Shown in pieces: positions 38,294 through 46,808 of a stretch of 64,000 bases of DNA. Position 1 is the stretch's first letter; each line of letters starts with the position of its first letter. The translations under genes and the position numbers were made by a program. Under the pieces are notes generated by a model. The model did no database searches, had not been told where the DNA came from, and saw nothing but the letters and a program-made list of their open reading frames with translations. The stretch spans positions 21,845-85,844 of the forward strand of contig CADEFF010000001.1 of the NCBI GenBank assembly GCA_902826565.1. The letters are read 5' to 3'. Origin of the DNA: an uncultured Rhodospirillaceae bacterium (GTDB taxonomy: Bacteria; Pseudomonadota; Alphaproteobacteria; Dongiales; Dongiaceae).

Positions 38294-38970
38294 GGCGCGG
38301 CGACCCAGTCCCGGGCGAAGGCTTCGGCGGCGTCGATCTCCTCCGGCTGCATGGCCGGCGCGATCGCCTGGATGGCCTGCAACGCATCCTCGTCGCCCCG
38401 GTCGGCCGCGAGGCGGAACCAGCCATAGGCCTTGACGAGATCGCCCGGCGCCCCCTCGGCGCGGGCATAGGCGACACCGAGATTGAACTGCGCCTCCGCG
38501 AGGCCCCGCCCGGCGGCGGCGATGAACCACATCAACGCCTCCGCCTCGCTCTTCGGCCGGCCGTCGCCGCGGCTCGCCATGATGCCGAGATGGTTCATGG
38601 CGACGGCATTGCCCTTGGCGGCCGCGCGGCGATACCAGCTCGCCGCCATGACCGGGTCCCGGGGCAGCCCCTCCCCGCGGCCAAGGAGGTCGCCGAGTGC
38701 CATCTGCGCCTCGACGAGATCCTGCGCGGCCGCCTTCTCGTACCAGCCGCGCGCCGCACCGGCATCGCGAGCGACGCCGTCGCCGCGTTCGTACATCCGG
38801 CCGAGATTGAACTGCGCGGCCGGGTTTCCGGCCTCGGCCAGCGGCCGGAAGGCCGCGACGGCGGCGTCGTAGTCGCCGGCCTGCAGCGCCTGGAGCGCCG
38901 ACATGTAGTCGGCGCGGGCGCCGCCCGTGAGCGCCAGGGCTATCGCCAAGGCTATGAGGAGTCTGAACAT
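38290..38970 (-). CDS. Secreted Sel1-repeat (TPR-like) protein
   Basis: A 226-residue exported protein: signal peptide 1-20 (LLIALAIALALTGGARA), then about five Sel1-like repeats. Their signatures include AQFNLGRMYERGDGVARD, AQMALGDLLGRGEGLPRD, AMNHLGIMASRGDGRP, AQFNLGVAYARAEGAPGD and a final degenerate unit. Sel1 arrays act as protein-protein scaffolds. It is translationally coupled to the amine-oxidase-like gene, so the two may form a periplasmic pair. It diverges from the ECF sigma operon across a 194-base region with paired 14-bp sites. Confidence 0.88.
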   Translation of the reverse strand: MFRLLIALAIALALTGGARADYMSALQALQAGDYDAAVAAFRPLAEAGNPAAQFNLGRMYERGDGVARDAGAARGWYEKAAAQDLVEAQMALGDLLGRGEGLPRDPVMAASWYRRAAAKGNAVAMNHLGIMASRGDGRPKSEAEALMWFIAAAGRGLAEAQFNLGVAYARAEGAPGDLVKAYGWFRLAADRGDEDALQAIQAIAPAMQPEEIDAAEAFARDWVAAP

Positions 38971-39064
38971 TCCGGCGCATCCCCGCGGCGGCCGAGGCGC
39001 AGTCTATCGCAGGCGGCGGCGCCGCGGCCAGCAGCACCGGGAGGCTCGCGCAATCGCCGCCCAT

Positions 39065-39099
39065 GATAAAATGCGCGGACGCAGGGATAAAATGCGCGG
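39065..39099. promoter_or_regulatory. Paired identical 14-bp sites, 21 bp apart, between Sel1 and sigma-factor genes
   Basis: GATAAAATGCGCGG occurs twice, at 39065-39078 and 39086-39099. The 21-base centre-to-centre spacing is two helical turns, placing both on the same DNA face. The A-rich core stands out in GC-rich sequence. They lie about 65-100 bases before the ECF sigma start and 95-130 bases before the divergent Sel1 start, so they could be operators or tandem promoter elements for either operon. Confidence 0.55.
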
Positions 39100-39164
39100 G
39101 GCATGGGGAATAAGCCGCCTGCGCGCGCCGTTGTGGCGATGAGGCAAAGGGTGAGGGCGCGCGC

Positions 39165-39692
39165 GTGGAAGACGCCATTCGCAGAGAGATGGTGGCGCTT
39201 CTCCCCCGGCTCCGGCGCTTCGCCTGCGGCCTGACCGGGTCGCTCGCCGATGCCGACGACCTGGTGCAGAGCGCCTGCGAGCGCGCGCTGTCGCGCATCG
39301 GGCAATGGCAGCCCGGCACCCGGCTCGATAGCTGGATGTTCCGGATCGCGCAGAATCTCTGGATCGACCGGATCCGGCAGTCGCGCGGGCGGGAGATCCT
39401 GCTGCCCGCCGAGGCGCTCGCCGAGCGGTCGGTCGGCGACGCGGTGCGCGAGCAGGAAGCGCGGCTCGCCATGGCGGCGGTGCGGCGCGAGATCGCGAAG
39501 CTGCCGGAAGACCAGCGCGCGGTGCTGATGCTGGTCACGGTCGAGGGCGTCTCCTACAAGGAGGCGTCGGAGATCCTGGAGATTCCGATCGGCACGGTGA
39601 TGAGCCGGCTCGCCCGCGCGCGGCTGGCCCTGGCACGGGCGATCGAGGGCGGGCCGGCCAATGCCGGCCGCAGGGAGGAAAGCCGGCGATGA
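39165..39692 (+). CDS. ECF-type RNA polymerase sigma factor
   Basis: A 175-residue group IV sigma factor. Region 2 spans about residues 8-75 (LADADDLVQSACERAL, then SWMFRIAQNLWIDRIR). Region 4 spans 112-160 (LPEDQRAVLMLVTVEGVSYKEASEILEIPIGTVMSRLARAR), with the DNA-recognition helix. The start is GTG at 39165; an internal ATG at 39189 would remove the first eight residues and is less likely. Its last four bases overlap the anti-sigma start (ATGA). It belongs to an operon with the anti-sigma factor and an S8 protease. It is not the EcfG general-stress type, as no NepR or PhyR is adjacent. Confidence 0.93.
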   Translation: MEDAIRREMVALLPRLRRFACGLTGSLADADDLVQSACERALSRIGQWQPGTRLDSWMFRIAQNLWIDRIRQSRGREILLPAEALAERSVGDAVREQEARLAMAAVRREIAKLPEDQRAVLMLVTVEGVSYKEASEILEIPIGTVMSRLARARLALARAIEGGPANAGRREESRR

Positions 39693-40393
39693 GCAATGTC
39701 GCGAAGTTCTGGGACGATGCGATGCTGGTGGCCTATGTCGATGGCGAGCTCGATGCCGCGACCGCCCGCCGGCTGGAGAACGCGATCGCCGAGGATGCGG
39801 CGGCGCAGGCCTCGATCCGCCTGCTGCGCGAGAGCGCCTCGGCGGCGCGCGGCGCCTTCGTCGAGATCCTCGAAACGCCGGTGCCGGCGGCGCTGGTCGA
39901 TCGTCTTCGCGGCGGCGCATCGGCCCACCGTTTCCCGGACCCGAAGACGGCGCCTTCGCGGACGGGCGGCGGCCATGCGGTATCGCCGCCCCGTCGTCCG
40001 GGCCTGGCACGGCGTCTTCTACCGCTGGCGGCGGGTCTGCTGCTGGTGACGCTCGGCTTCGCCGGCGGGCTGGTGACGGAACGCGGCGAGAATGGCGGGC
40101 CGTTCCGGACGGCCTCGGGCCCGACGCCCGGCAATCCCGCTTTCGAGCAGGCGCTGCGCGACGCCCTGGCCGCCGACCGGATCGGGGCGCGTCTCGATTA
40201 TCGCGACGAGGCGAACGATGCTGCCGGCAGCATCACCCTCACCGGATCCTTCACCGCCGGCTTCGGCGCGAGCTGCCGCGAGTTCCGCCATGAGCGCGCG
40301 CGCATGGGCACGGCCTCGGTCGAGGATGGGATCGCCTGCCGCCGCGGCGACGGCGGCTGGGAGATCATCACGCTCGAGGCCGCCCGCGGCTGA
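39689..40393 (+). CDS. Transmembrane anti-sigma factor
   Basis: A 234-residue protein. The cytoplasmic N-terminus (DAMLVAYVDGELDAATARRLE) has the helical anti-sigma pattern without the His-x3-Cys-x2-Cys zinc motif. One transmembrane helix is at about residues 109-129 (RLLPLAAGLLLVTLGFAGGLV). The periplasmic C-terminus (130-234) contains SITLTGSFTAGFGASCREF and GIACRRGDGGWEI, resembling the surface-antigen-like domain seen on other alphaproteobacterial anti-sigmas, with two cysteines that could form a disulfide. Overlap with the sigma gene implies tight stoichiometry. The protease gene starts four bases after its stop. Confidence 0.85.
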   Translation: MSNVAKFWDDAMLVAYVDGELDAATARRLENAIAEDAAAQASIRLLRESASAARGAFVEILETPVPAALVDRLRGGASAHRFPDPKTAPSRTGGGHAVSPPRRPGLARRLLPLAAGLLLVTLGFAGGLVTERGENGGPFRTASGPTPGNPAFEQALRDALAADRIGARLDYRDEANDAAGSITLTGSFTAGFGASCREFRHERARMGTASVEDGIACRRGDGGWEIITLEAARG

Positions 40394-40397
40394 GACG

Positions 40398-41858
40398 ATG
40401 AACCGGGAACGCCCTCCGATCGGACGTCGCGCGGCCCTGCGATATCGCCTCGCCGGGACGCTGCTCCTCGCGGTCGCGGTCGGCGCCCTGCCGGTGCGGC
40501 TCCCGATCGACGGCCGTGATTTCCAGGGAAGCGCGCTCGCCGATGGCGAGGGCGGCGGCGAAGGCGGCGGGGGCGATGGCGGCGGGGATGGTGGCGGTGG
40601 CGGTGGCGAAGGGGGTGACAGTGGCAGCGGCGAAGGCGGCGAGGGGAGCGACGGCGGCGACGATGGCGGTGAGGGCGGCGATGATAGCGGCGAGAGCGGG
40701 GAAGGCGGTGAGAGCGGCGAAGGCGGCGAGGATGGCGCCGACAACAGCGACGACGATGACAATAGCGATGATGCCGACCGCGATGCCGGATCGCGCCGTG
40801 CCGTCGCCAACGAGTTGGTCGCGATCGGGCCGGATCGCGATCTCGTCGCCGCGGTCGCCCCGCTCGGCATCAGCGTGGTTTCCATCGAGCCCTTCGCATC
40901 GCTCGAGCTCTCGGTCGCCCGGCTGCGTCTGCCGGCGGGAATGTCGCTGGCGCGGGGTCGTGCGCTTCTGGAGGCGCGGGTGCCGGGAATCGAGCTCGAT
41001 GTGAACGCGCTCTATGCGCCCATGGCGAGCCTCAGCCTGCCGGGTCCGGACTATGCGCGGCGCATGATCGGCTGGCCGGACCGCCCGGACAATTGCGGCG
41101 CCGGTCTCCGCATCGGCATGATCGACACGCCGGTCGATGCGGCGAGCCCGGCCCTGGCGCATGCCGAGATCGAGCGGCGCAGCTTCGTGGGCCCCGACGA
41201 AAAACCCGCCCCGCCCGCGCACGGCACCACGATCGCCGGTATCCTCGTGGGCGCCCCCGCGGCGGAAGGCGGCGGCCTGATGCCCGCCGCGGCGCTCTTC
41301 GCGGCCGACGTCTTCTCGACCGATGCGAAGGGAGAGCCGCAGGCGACGGCGGTGAGCTTCGTCGGCGCGCTCGACTGGCTGGTGGGCGAGGGCGTGAGCG
41401 CCGTCAATATCAGCCTCGCCGGCGACGACAACGATCTCGTGGCGCTTGCCGTGGAGAAAGCGGCGGCGAAGGGCGTGGCGCTCGTCGCCTCGGCCGGCAA
41501 TGGCGGGCGCGAGGCGGCCCCGGCCTACCCGGCGGCCCTCGACGCGGTCATCGCCGTCACCGCGGTCGATGCGGACGCGCGGCGCTATCCCGAGGCCAAT
41601 CTCGGCGACTACATCGATCTCGCGGCGCCCGGCGTGCGCATTCCGGCGGGCGGCGCGCCCGACGGCTATGCGACCGGAACCTCCTTCGCGGCGCCCTTCG
41701 TGACGGCGGTGGCGGCGGCGCTGGCGGCGAACCTGCCGGCCGACCCGGAAGCGCTCGACGAGGCGCTCGCCGCCCATAGCCGCGACCTCGGCGCGCCCGG
41801 CCGCGATCCGGAATTCGGCTGGGGTCTCGTCCAGGCGCCCAAGGTCTGCGGCGAGTAG
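40398..41858 (+). CDS. Exported subtilisin-like (S8) serine protease with acidic Gly-rich linker
   Basis: A 486-residue protease. A basic, hydrophobic N-terminus (residues 15-32) looks like a signal or anchor. Residues 50-111 consist only of Gly, Glu, Asp and Ser, running into an Asp/Asn-rich part to 131. Residues 135-215 resemble a propeptide (NELVAI, then LPAGMSLARGRALLEA). The catalytic triad is intact: D243 in GMIDTPVD, H275 in HGTTIAGIL, S429 in GTSFAAPFVT. It directly follows the anti-sigma gene, so it is either an output of the sigma factor or a protease acting on its signalling partner. The gene ends 15 bases from the convergent RND gene. Confidence 0.9.
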   Translation: MNRERPPIGRRAALRYRLAGTLLLAVAVGALPVRLPIDGRDFQGSALADGEGGGEGGGGDGGGDGGGGGGEGGDSGSGEGGEGSDGGDDGGEGGDDSGESGEGGESGEGGEDGADNSDDDDNSDDADRDAGSRRAVANELVAIGPDRDLVAAVAPLGISVVSIEPFASLELSVARLRLPAGMSLARGRALLEARVPGIELDVNALYAPMASLSLPGPDYARRMIGWPDRPDNCGAGLRIGMIDTPVDAASPALAHAEIERRSFVGPDEKPAPPAHGTTIAGILVGAPAAEGGGLMPAAALFAADVFSTDAKGEPQATAVSFVGALDWLVGEGVSAVNISLAGDDNDLVALAVEKAAAKGVALVASAGNGGREAAPAYPAALDAVIAVTAVDADARRYPEANLGDYIDLAAPGVRIPAGGAPDGYATGTSFAAPFVTAVAAALAANLPADPEALDEALAAHSRDLGAPGRDPEFGWGLVQAPKVCGE

Positions 41859-41873
41859 CCGTCCGGCGCGCCG

Positions 41874-44800
41874 CTACTCGGCCGGATGCTGCGCCGCCGC
41901 CGCATGGCCCGCCGTCTCGTCCTGCACGATGACCGGCGCTGCGCGCGGCGCCAGCAGCATGTAGGCGACCGGCACGACGAAGAGCGTCAGCAGCGTGCCG
42001 AAGCTCATGCCGCCGACGATGACCCAGCCGATCTGCTGCCGGCTCTCGGCGCCCGCGCCCGTCGCCAGCGCCAGCGGCACCGCGCCCAGCACCATGGCGC
42101 CCGTCGTCATCAGGATCGGCCGGAGGCGGAGCGTCGCGGATTCGATCACCGCGGCCGCCTTCTCCCGGCCCTGCTCGCGGAGCTGGTTCGCGAACTCCAC
42201 GATCAGGATGCCGTGCTTGGTGATGAGCCCGACCAGCGTCACCATGCCGATCTGGCTGTAGATGTTCATCGTGCCGCCGGTGAAATGGAGCGCGATCAGC
42301 GCGCCGGTCATGGCGGTCGGCACCGTCAGCATGATGATGAAGGGATCGACGAAGCTCTCGAACTGCGCCGCCAGCACGAGATAGATGAAGACCAGCGCCA
42401 GCAGGAACACGACATAGAGGCTGGCCGAGGATTCGTTGAACTCGCGGGACTGGCCGGCATAGTCGATCTGCACCGGGTCGGTCGCCACCTGGCGCACGGT
42501 GTCGCGCAGGAAGCCCAGCGCCTCGCCGAGGCTGTAGCCGGGCGCGATGCTGGCGCTGATGGTGACGGCGCGCAGCTTGTTGAAGTGGTTGAGCTCGCGC
42601 GGCGCGACCGTCTCCCGCACCGTGACCAGGTTGGCGAGCTCGACCATCTCGCCCGAATCGCCGCGCACGAAGATCGAGACGATGTCGGACGGGTTGCTCC
42701 GCGTCGAGGGCTCCATGCGCAGGATGACGTCGTATTCCTCGCCCTCGAGCTTGAAGCGCGTCACCTGCCGGCTGCCGAGGAAGGTTTCGAGCGTGCGGCC
42801 GATCACGTCGACCGGGATGCCGAGATCGGCCGCCTTGTCGCGGTTCACGTCGACGCGGATCTCGGGCTTGTTGAGCTTGAGGTCGGTGTCGATATTGATC
42901 AGCCCCGGGTTCTTCGCGGTCTCCGCGAGGATGCGGTTCACCAGCACCTGCAGATCCTCGTAGGTGCCGGTGGTCTGGATGACGAACTGGACCGCGGTCT
43001 GGTTGAACTCCTGGCCGAGCGGCGGGAACATCAGCGGGAAGGCGAGCAGCCCCGGATTGGCGAACATCTGGCCGCCCAGCTCCTGCACGATCTCGAAGGC
43101 CGAACGCTCGCGTTCCGACCAGTCGTGGAAGCTCATGAAGGCGATGCCCTGGTTCACCACCGGGAAGCCGGTCACGGTGAAGTAGCTCTCCTTCTCCGGC
43201 ACCTGCTCCCATTGCTGCTCGATCATCCGGACGTAGCTGTCGGTGTCCTTGGCGGTGGCACCCTCGGGCCCGATCATGATGGCGAGGATGGAGCCGCGAT
43301 CCTCGTAGGGCGCGAGCTCGGACGGCAGCAGGCGGAACACGAAGATGCCGACGCCGGCGACCACCAGGAAGATCGCGATCATCAGCACGCGGAGCCGGAG
43401 CACGCGGCCGAGCAGGCGCCGGTACCCGTCGTTGGTCCAGACGAGGCCGTTCTCGATCATCCGGTAGACGCGGCCATGGCGCTCGCTGTGCTTCAGCAGC
43501 CGCGAGCACATCATCGGCGACAGGGTGAGGGCGACGAAGCCCGAGATCAGCACCGCGCCGGCGAGGGTAAGGGCGAACTCGGTGAAAAGCCGGCCGGTGC
43601 GGCCGGTCGAGAAGGCGAGCGGCGCGAAGACGGCGGCGAGCGTGATGGTCATGGCCACCACCGCGAAGCCGATCTCCCGCATGCCGAGGAAGGCCGCCTG
43701 GATCGGCTTCATGCCGTTCTCGATATGGCGATAGATGTTCTCCAGCACCACGATCGCGTCGTCCACCACGAGCCCGATCGCCAGCACGAAGGCGAGCAGC
43801 GTCAGCGTGTTGATGGAGAAGCCGAACAGCAGCATCAGCGCGAAGGCGCCGATGAGCGAGACCGGGATGGTCACGACCGGCACGGCGGTCGCGCGGAAGG
43901 ACCGCAGGAAGAAGAAGATCACCGCCATGACGAGCAGCACCGCCTCGCCGATGGTGTGATAGACCGCCTCGATCGAGCGATCGATGAAGATCGCCGAATC
44001 ATAGGCGATCGACAGGCTCATGCCGGGCGGAAGCTGCTCCTCGATCTCGGGGATCGCGTCGCGCACGGCCTCGGACACCGCGAGGGGGTTCGCGACCGAT
44101 TGCTTCACCACGCCGAGCGCCACGGCGCTCTTGCCGTTGTAGCGGGCGATGACGCGGTCGTCCGCCGCCGCCACCTCGATCCGCGCCACATCGGCGAGCC
44201 GGACCAGATAGCCGCTCGCCTCCTTGAGCACGATGGCGCCGAACTCCTCGGGCGTGCGCAGGTCGGTCTGCGAGACGACGGTGAATTCGCGCCGGTCGCT
44301 CTCGATGCGGCCCGCGGGGATCTCGGCGTTCTGCGCGACGAGCGCGGCCTCCACGTCCTGGGTGGTCAGGCGATAGGCGGCGAGCTTGTCGCCATTGAGC
44401 CAGATCCGCATCGAATAGCGCCGCTCGCCATAGATCGGCACGTCGGCGACGCCGGGGAGCGTCTGCAGCCGGTCCTGCACCACCCGGTCGGCGAAATCGG
44501 TGATCTCGAGGTCGGAATGGCGGTCGGAGGAGAAGGCGAGATAAAGGATCGGCTCGGCGTCGGCCTCGACCTTGGAGACCACCGGCTCGTCGATGTCGTC
44601 CGGCAGGTTGCCGCGCACGCGCGCCACGCGGTCGCGCACGTCGTTGGCCGCGGCATCGACGTCGCGGTCGATGCGGAACCTGACCGTGATCTGGCTTTCC
44701 TCGGACCGGCTGATCGAGGTGGTGTATTCGACGCCCTCGATGCCGGCGAGCGAGTTCTCGATGATCTTGGTGACCTGGCTCTCGACGATCTCGGCCGAGG

Positions 44801-44960
44801 CGCCGCGATAGGTCGTGGCGACCGTCACCACCGGCTCGTCGATGTTCGGATATTCGCGGATCGTGAGGCGCTGCCAGGAAACCAGGCCGATCAGCACGAC
44901 CACGACCGAGAGCACCGTCGCGAAGACCGGCCGCTGGATGCAGATCTCGGAAATCTTCAT
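41874..44960 (-). CDS. RND efflux pump inner-membrane transporter (HAE1 family)
   Basis: A 1028-residue proton-driven drug/metabolite exporter of the AcrB/MexF type. The N-terminus ISEICIQRPVFATVLSVVVVLIGL is typical. Two large periplasmic loops and 12 helices follow, with the proton-relay stretch VLAIGLVVDDAIVVLENIYRHIE around TM4 (Asp-Asp) and AQFESFVDPFIIM plus GLITKHGILIVEFANQLRE in the second half. The adaptor gene lies 20 bases upstream on the same strand. No outer-membrane factor gene is in the window, so a TolC-like partner must be elsewhere. Substrates cannot be inferred. Confidence 0.95.
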   Translation of the reverse strand: MKISEICIQRPVFATVLSVVVVLIGLVSWQRLTIREYPNIDEPVVTVATTYRGASAEIVESQVTKIIENSLAGIEGVEYTTSISRSEESQITVRFRIDRDVDAAANDVRDRVARVRGNLPDDIDEPVVSKVEADAEPILYLAFSSDRHSDLEITDFADRVVQDRLQTLPGVADVPIYGERRYSMRIWLNGDKLAAYRLTTQDVEAALVAQNAEIPAGRIESDRREFTVVSQTDLRTPEEFGAIVLKEASGYLVRLADVARIEVAAADDRVIARYNGKSAVALGVVKQSVANPLAVSEAVRDAIPEIEEQLPPGMSLSIAYDSAIFIDRSIEAVYHTIGEAVLLVMAVIFFFLRSFRATAVPVVTIPVSLIGAFALMLLFGFSINTLTLLAFVLAIGLVVDDAIVVLENIYRHIENGMKPIQAAFLGMREIGFAVVAMTITLAAVFAPLAFSTGRTGRLFTEFALTLAGAVLISGFVALTLSPMMCSRLLKHSERHGRVYRMIENGLVWTNDGYRRLLGRVLRLRVLMIAIFLVVAGVGIFVFRLLPSELAPYEDRGSILAIMIGPEGATAKDTDSYVRMIEQQWEQVPEKESYFTVTGFPVVNQGIAFMSFHDWSERERSAFEIVQELGGQMFANPGLLAFPLMFPPLGQEFNQTAVQFVIQTTGTYEDLQVLVNRILAETAKNPGLINIDTDLKLNKPEIRVDVNRDKAADLGIPVDVIGRTLETFLGSRQVTRFKLEGEEYDVILRMEPSTRSNPSDIVSIFVRGDSGEMVELANLVTVRETVAPRELNHFNKLRAVTISASIAPGYSLGEALGFLRDTVRQVATDPVQIDYAGQSREFNESSASLYVVFLLALVFIYLVLAAQFESFVDPFIIMLTVPTAMTGALIALHFTGGTMNIYSQIGMVTLVGLITKHGILIVEFANQLREQGREKAAAVIESATLRLRPILMTTGAMVLGAVPLALATGAGAESRQQIGWVIVGGMSFGTLLTLFVVPVAYMLLAPRAAPVIVQDETAGHAAAAQHPAE

Positions 44961-44980
44961 GGCGCCCGGCCTCTACGGCT

Positions 44981-46060
44981 TCAGGTTCCGGCCGGCGGCT
45001 GCGGCGCCACCGCCGCGCCATCCATCAGCTTGAGCTGGCCTGCCGTCACGACCGTGTCGCCGGCGGCGAGGCCCTTGGTCACCTCGACGCGGCCGGCGTC
45101 GCGGATGCCGAGCTCGACCGGCGTCTGCACCGCCTTGCCGTCCACCACCTTGAACACGAACTTGCCGGTGCCGATCGGCACGATCGCCTGCTCCGGCACC
45201 AGGATCGCCTGCTCGCGCGCGTCATAGATGAGCTCGATGCTGACGAAGAGGCCGGGGCGGAGCCGGTCGTCGACGTTCGGGATCGTCGCGCGCAGGAGGA
45301 TGCTGCGGCCTTCGCGGTCGATCAGCGGGTCGATCGCGTAGATCTTGCCCTCGAACGTCTCGCCGGGAAGCGCATCGACGTTGATGGCGAGCGTCTGGCC
45401 GACCTTGGCGATCGAGAAATAGGTTTCCGGAATCCGGAAATCGACCTTGAGCGGATGCACCTGCTCCAGATTGATGATCGGCGCGCCGGCATCGAGATAA
45501 TCGCCGACGCTGACCTGCCTGAGGCCGAGGATGCCGTCGAAGGGTGCGGCGATCTCCGTCTTGGCGAGCTGCGCCTGGGCGAGCGCGATCTCGGCGACGT
45601 TGGCCTTGAGTGCCGCTTCCGCCTGCTGCACCGCCTGCACCGAGGCGACGTCGCGCTGCTGCATCTGCTGGAAGCGCTCCACATTGGCCTTGCTGAGCTC
45701 GAGGCTCGCGGTCGCCCTCGCGAGCTCGGCGCGATAGACGCTCTGGTCGAGCCGCGCGATCGGGGTGCCCTTGGTGACCGGCTTGCCTTCCTCGACCAGG
45801 AACGCGTCGAGCCGGCCTGCGATCTCGGGCGAGAGGATCACGGATTCGTAGGAGAGCAGGCTGCCGATCGCCGGCACCTTGAGCTCGACGCGGTTGATTT
45901 CGACCTGGACGGCCTCGACCGGCGTAGCGAAGCCGCCGGCCGGCATGCCTTCGGGGGCCGCCGCCTCGCCGCCGGGCGCCTGCTTCTGATACCACCAGTA
46001 GCCGCCGGCCAGGGCCGCAGCGACGATCAGCACAGCGCCGATCACCACGGTCTTGCGCAT
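44981..46060 (-). CDS. RND efflux periplasmic adaptor (membrane fusion protein)
   Basis: A 359-residue membrane fusion protein. An N-terminal anchor (KTVVIGAVLIVAAALAGGYWW, residues 3-23) is followed by the split lipoyl/barrel-sandwich motifs (ILSPEIAGRLDAFLVEEGKPVTKG and AKTEIAAPFDGILGLRQVSVGD). Between them is an alpha-hairpin coiled coil rich in Gln (about 125-180). Beta-barrel and membrane-proximal domains end the chain. The ATG at 46060 is chosen because 54 residues upstream in frame are not family-like. It is the first gene of the pump operon; the 171 bases upstream show no recognised regulator gene. Confidence 0.94.
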   Translation of the reverse strand: MRKTVVIGAVLIVAAALAGGYWWYQKQAPGGEAAAPEGMPAGGFATPVEAVQVEINRVELKVPAIGSLLSYESVILSPEIAGRLDAFLVEEGKPVTKGTPIARLDQSVYRAELARATASLELSKANVERFQQMQQRDVASVQAVQQAEAALKANVAEIALAQAQLAKTEIAAPFDGILGLRQVSVGDYLDAGAPIINLEQVHPLKVDFRIPETYFSIAKVGQTLAINVDALPGETFEGKIYAIDPLIDREGRSILLRATIPNVDDRLRPGLFVSIELIYDAREQAILVPEQAIVPIGTGKFVFKVVDGKAVQTPVELGIRDAGRVEVTKGLAAGDTVVTAGQLKLMDGAAVAPQPPAGT

Positions 46061-46231
46061 GGGAACGGTCCTCGGAACTTGTCGGAAAGCGGCCCGATCC
46101 TTCACGGGGTAAGGGGAACGGGCCCGGAACCCGGGAAGGAGATAGTCAATTGCTGCGGAAATCGCAAGCGCCGGGCGTCGGGACGCGGCGCAATGCGGCC
46201 CGGACGGGCGGGACTCCTCCAAGGAGGACCC

Positions 46232-46801
46232 TTAGAAGGAGGACATGGGCTCCTTCAGGAATTCCACCTCGGCCGGGGTCGATTCGCGACCGAGGATGGC
46301 GTTGCGATGCGGGAACCGGCCGAAGCGCCGGACGATCTCCGCATGTCGCAGGCAATAGCGGAAATGCTCCTCGACGCGGGCCCGCGCCTCGCCCTCATGC
46401 GCCTCGACCCAGTCGCGGAACAGGCGGAGCGAGCGCTCCTGGTCGGCCGGGCTCTCGCTATGCTCGTACGGCAGATAGAAGAAATAGCGGTGATCGAGCG
46501 GGATGCGGTCGGGGAAGCCGCGGGCGATCGCGCGGCCCGCGACCGCCCGGGCCGTCGCGTCATAGGCGAAGGCGCGGGGCTTGCCCCGGAAGATGTGGCG
46601 CGGGAACTGATCCAGCAGCAGCACGAGGGCGAGCGCCGGTCGCGGCTCGGCTTCCCAGCCGGCGAGCGCGCCTTCCTTCGCCGGCTCGAGCCAGCCGGCG
46701 AAGCGCTCGGCGATCTCGCGATCGACCGGGTCGCTGCGCTCGAACCAGTGCGGGCGCACCCGCTCGGACAGCCAGAAATCGAGGATTGCCGAAGGGTGCA
46801 T
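46232..46801 (-). CDS. DUF924 family protein
   Basis: A 189-residue helical protein of the DUF924 (TPR-like) family. It starts PSAILDFWLSERVRPHWF. LVLLLDQFPRHIFRGKPRAFAYD is the most conserved family stretch, followed by FFYLPYEHSES and the C-terminal RFGRFPHRNAILGRESTPAEVEFL. Function of the family is unknown. Its gene follows the phosphotransferase gene by seven bases on the same strand, so it may belong to the amine-catabolic cluster or simply read through from it. Confidence 0.92.
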   Translation of the reverse strand: MHPSAILDFWLSERVRPHWFERSDPVDREIAERFAGWLEPAKEGALAGWEAEPRPALALVLLLDQFPRHIFRGKPRAFAYDATARAVAGRAIARGFPDRIPLDHRYFFYLPYEHSESPADQERSLRLFRDWVEAHEGEARARVEEHFRYCLRHAEIVRRFGRFPHRNAILGRESTPAEVEFLKEPMSSF

Positions 46802-46808
46802 CGCCGCC

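Noticed and set aside
40545-40790. Gly/Glu/Asp/Ser-rich stretch as an RTX calcium-binding repeat
   Set aside because: The GGxGxDxx nonapeptide period is not kept; I treat it as an acidic linker only.
41886-45227. 1113-residue plus-strand frame opposite the RND pump
   Set aside because: His/Arg/Asp/Glu-rich antisense translation with no family pattern, while the minus strand encodes a clear HAE1 transporter.
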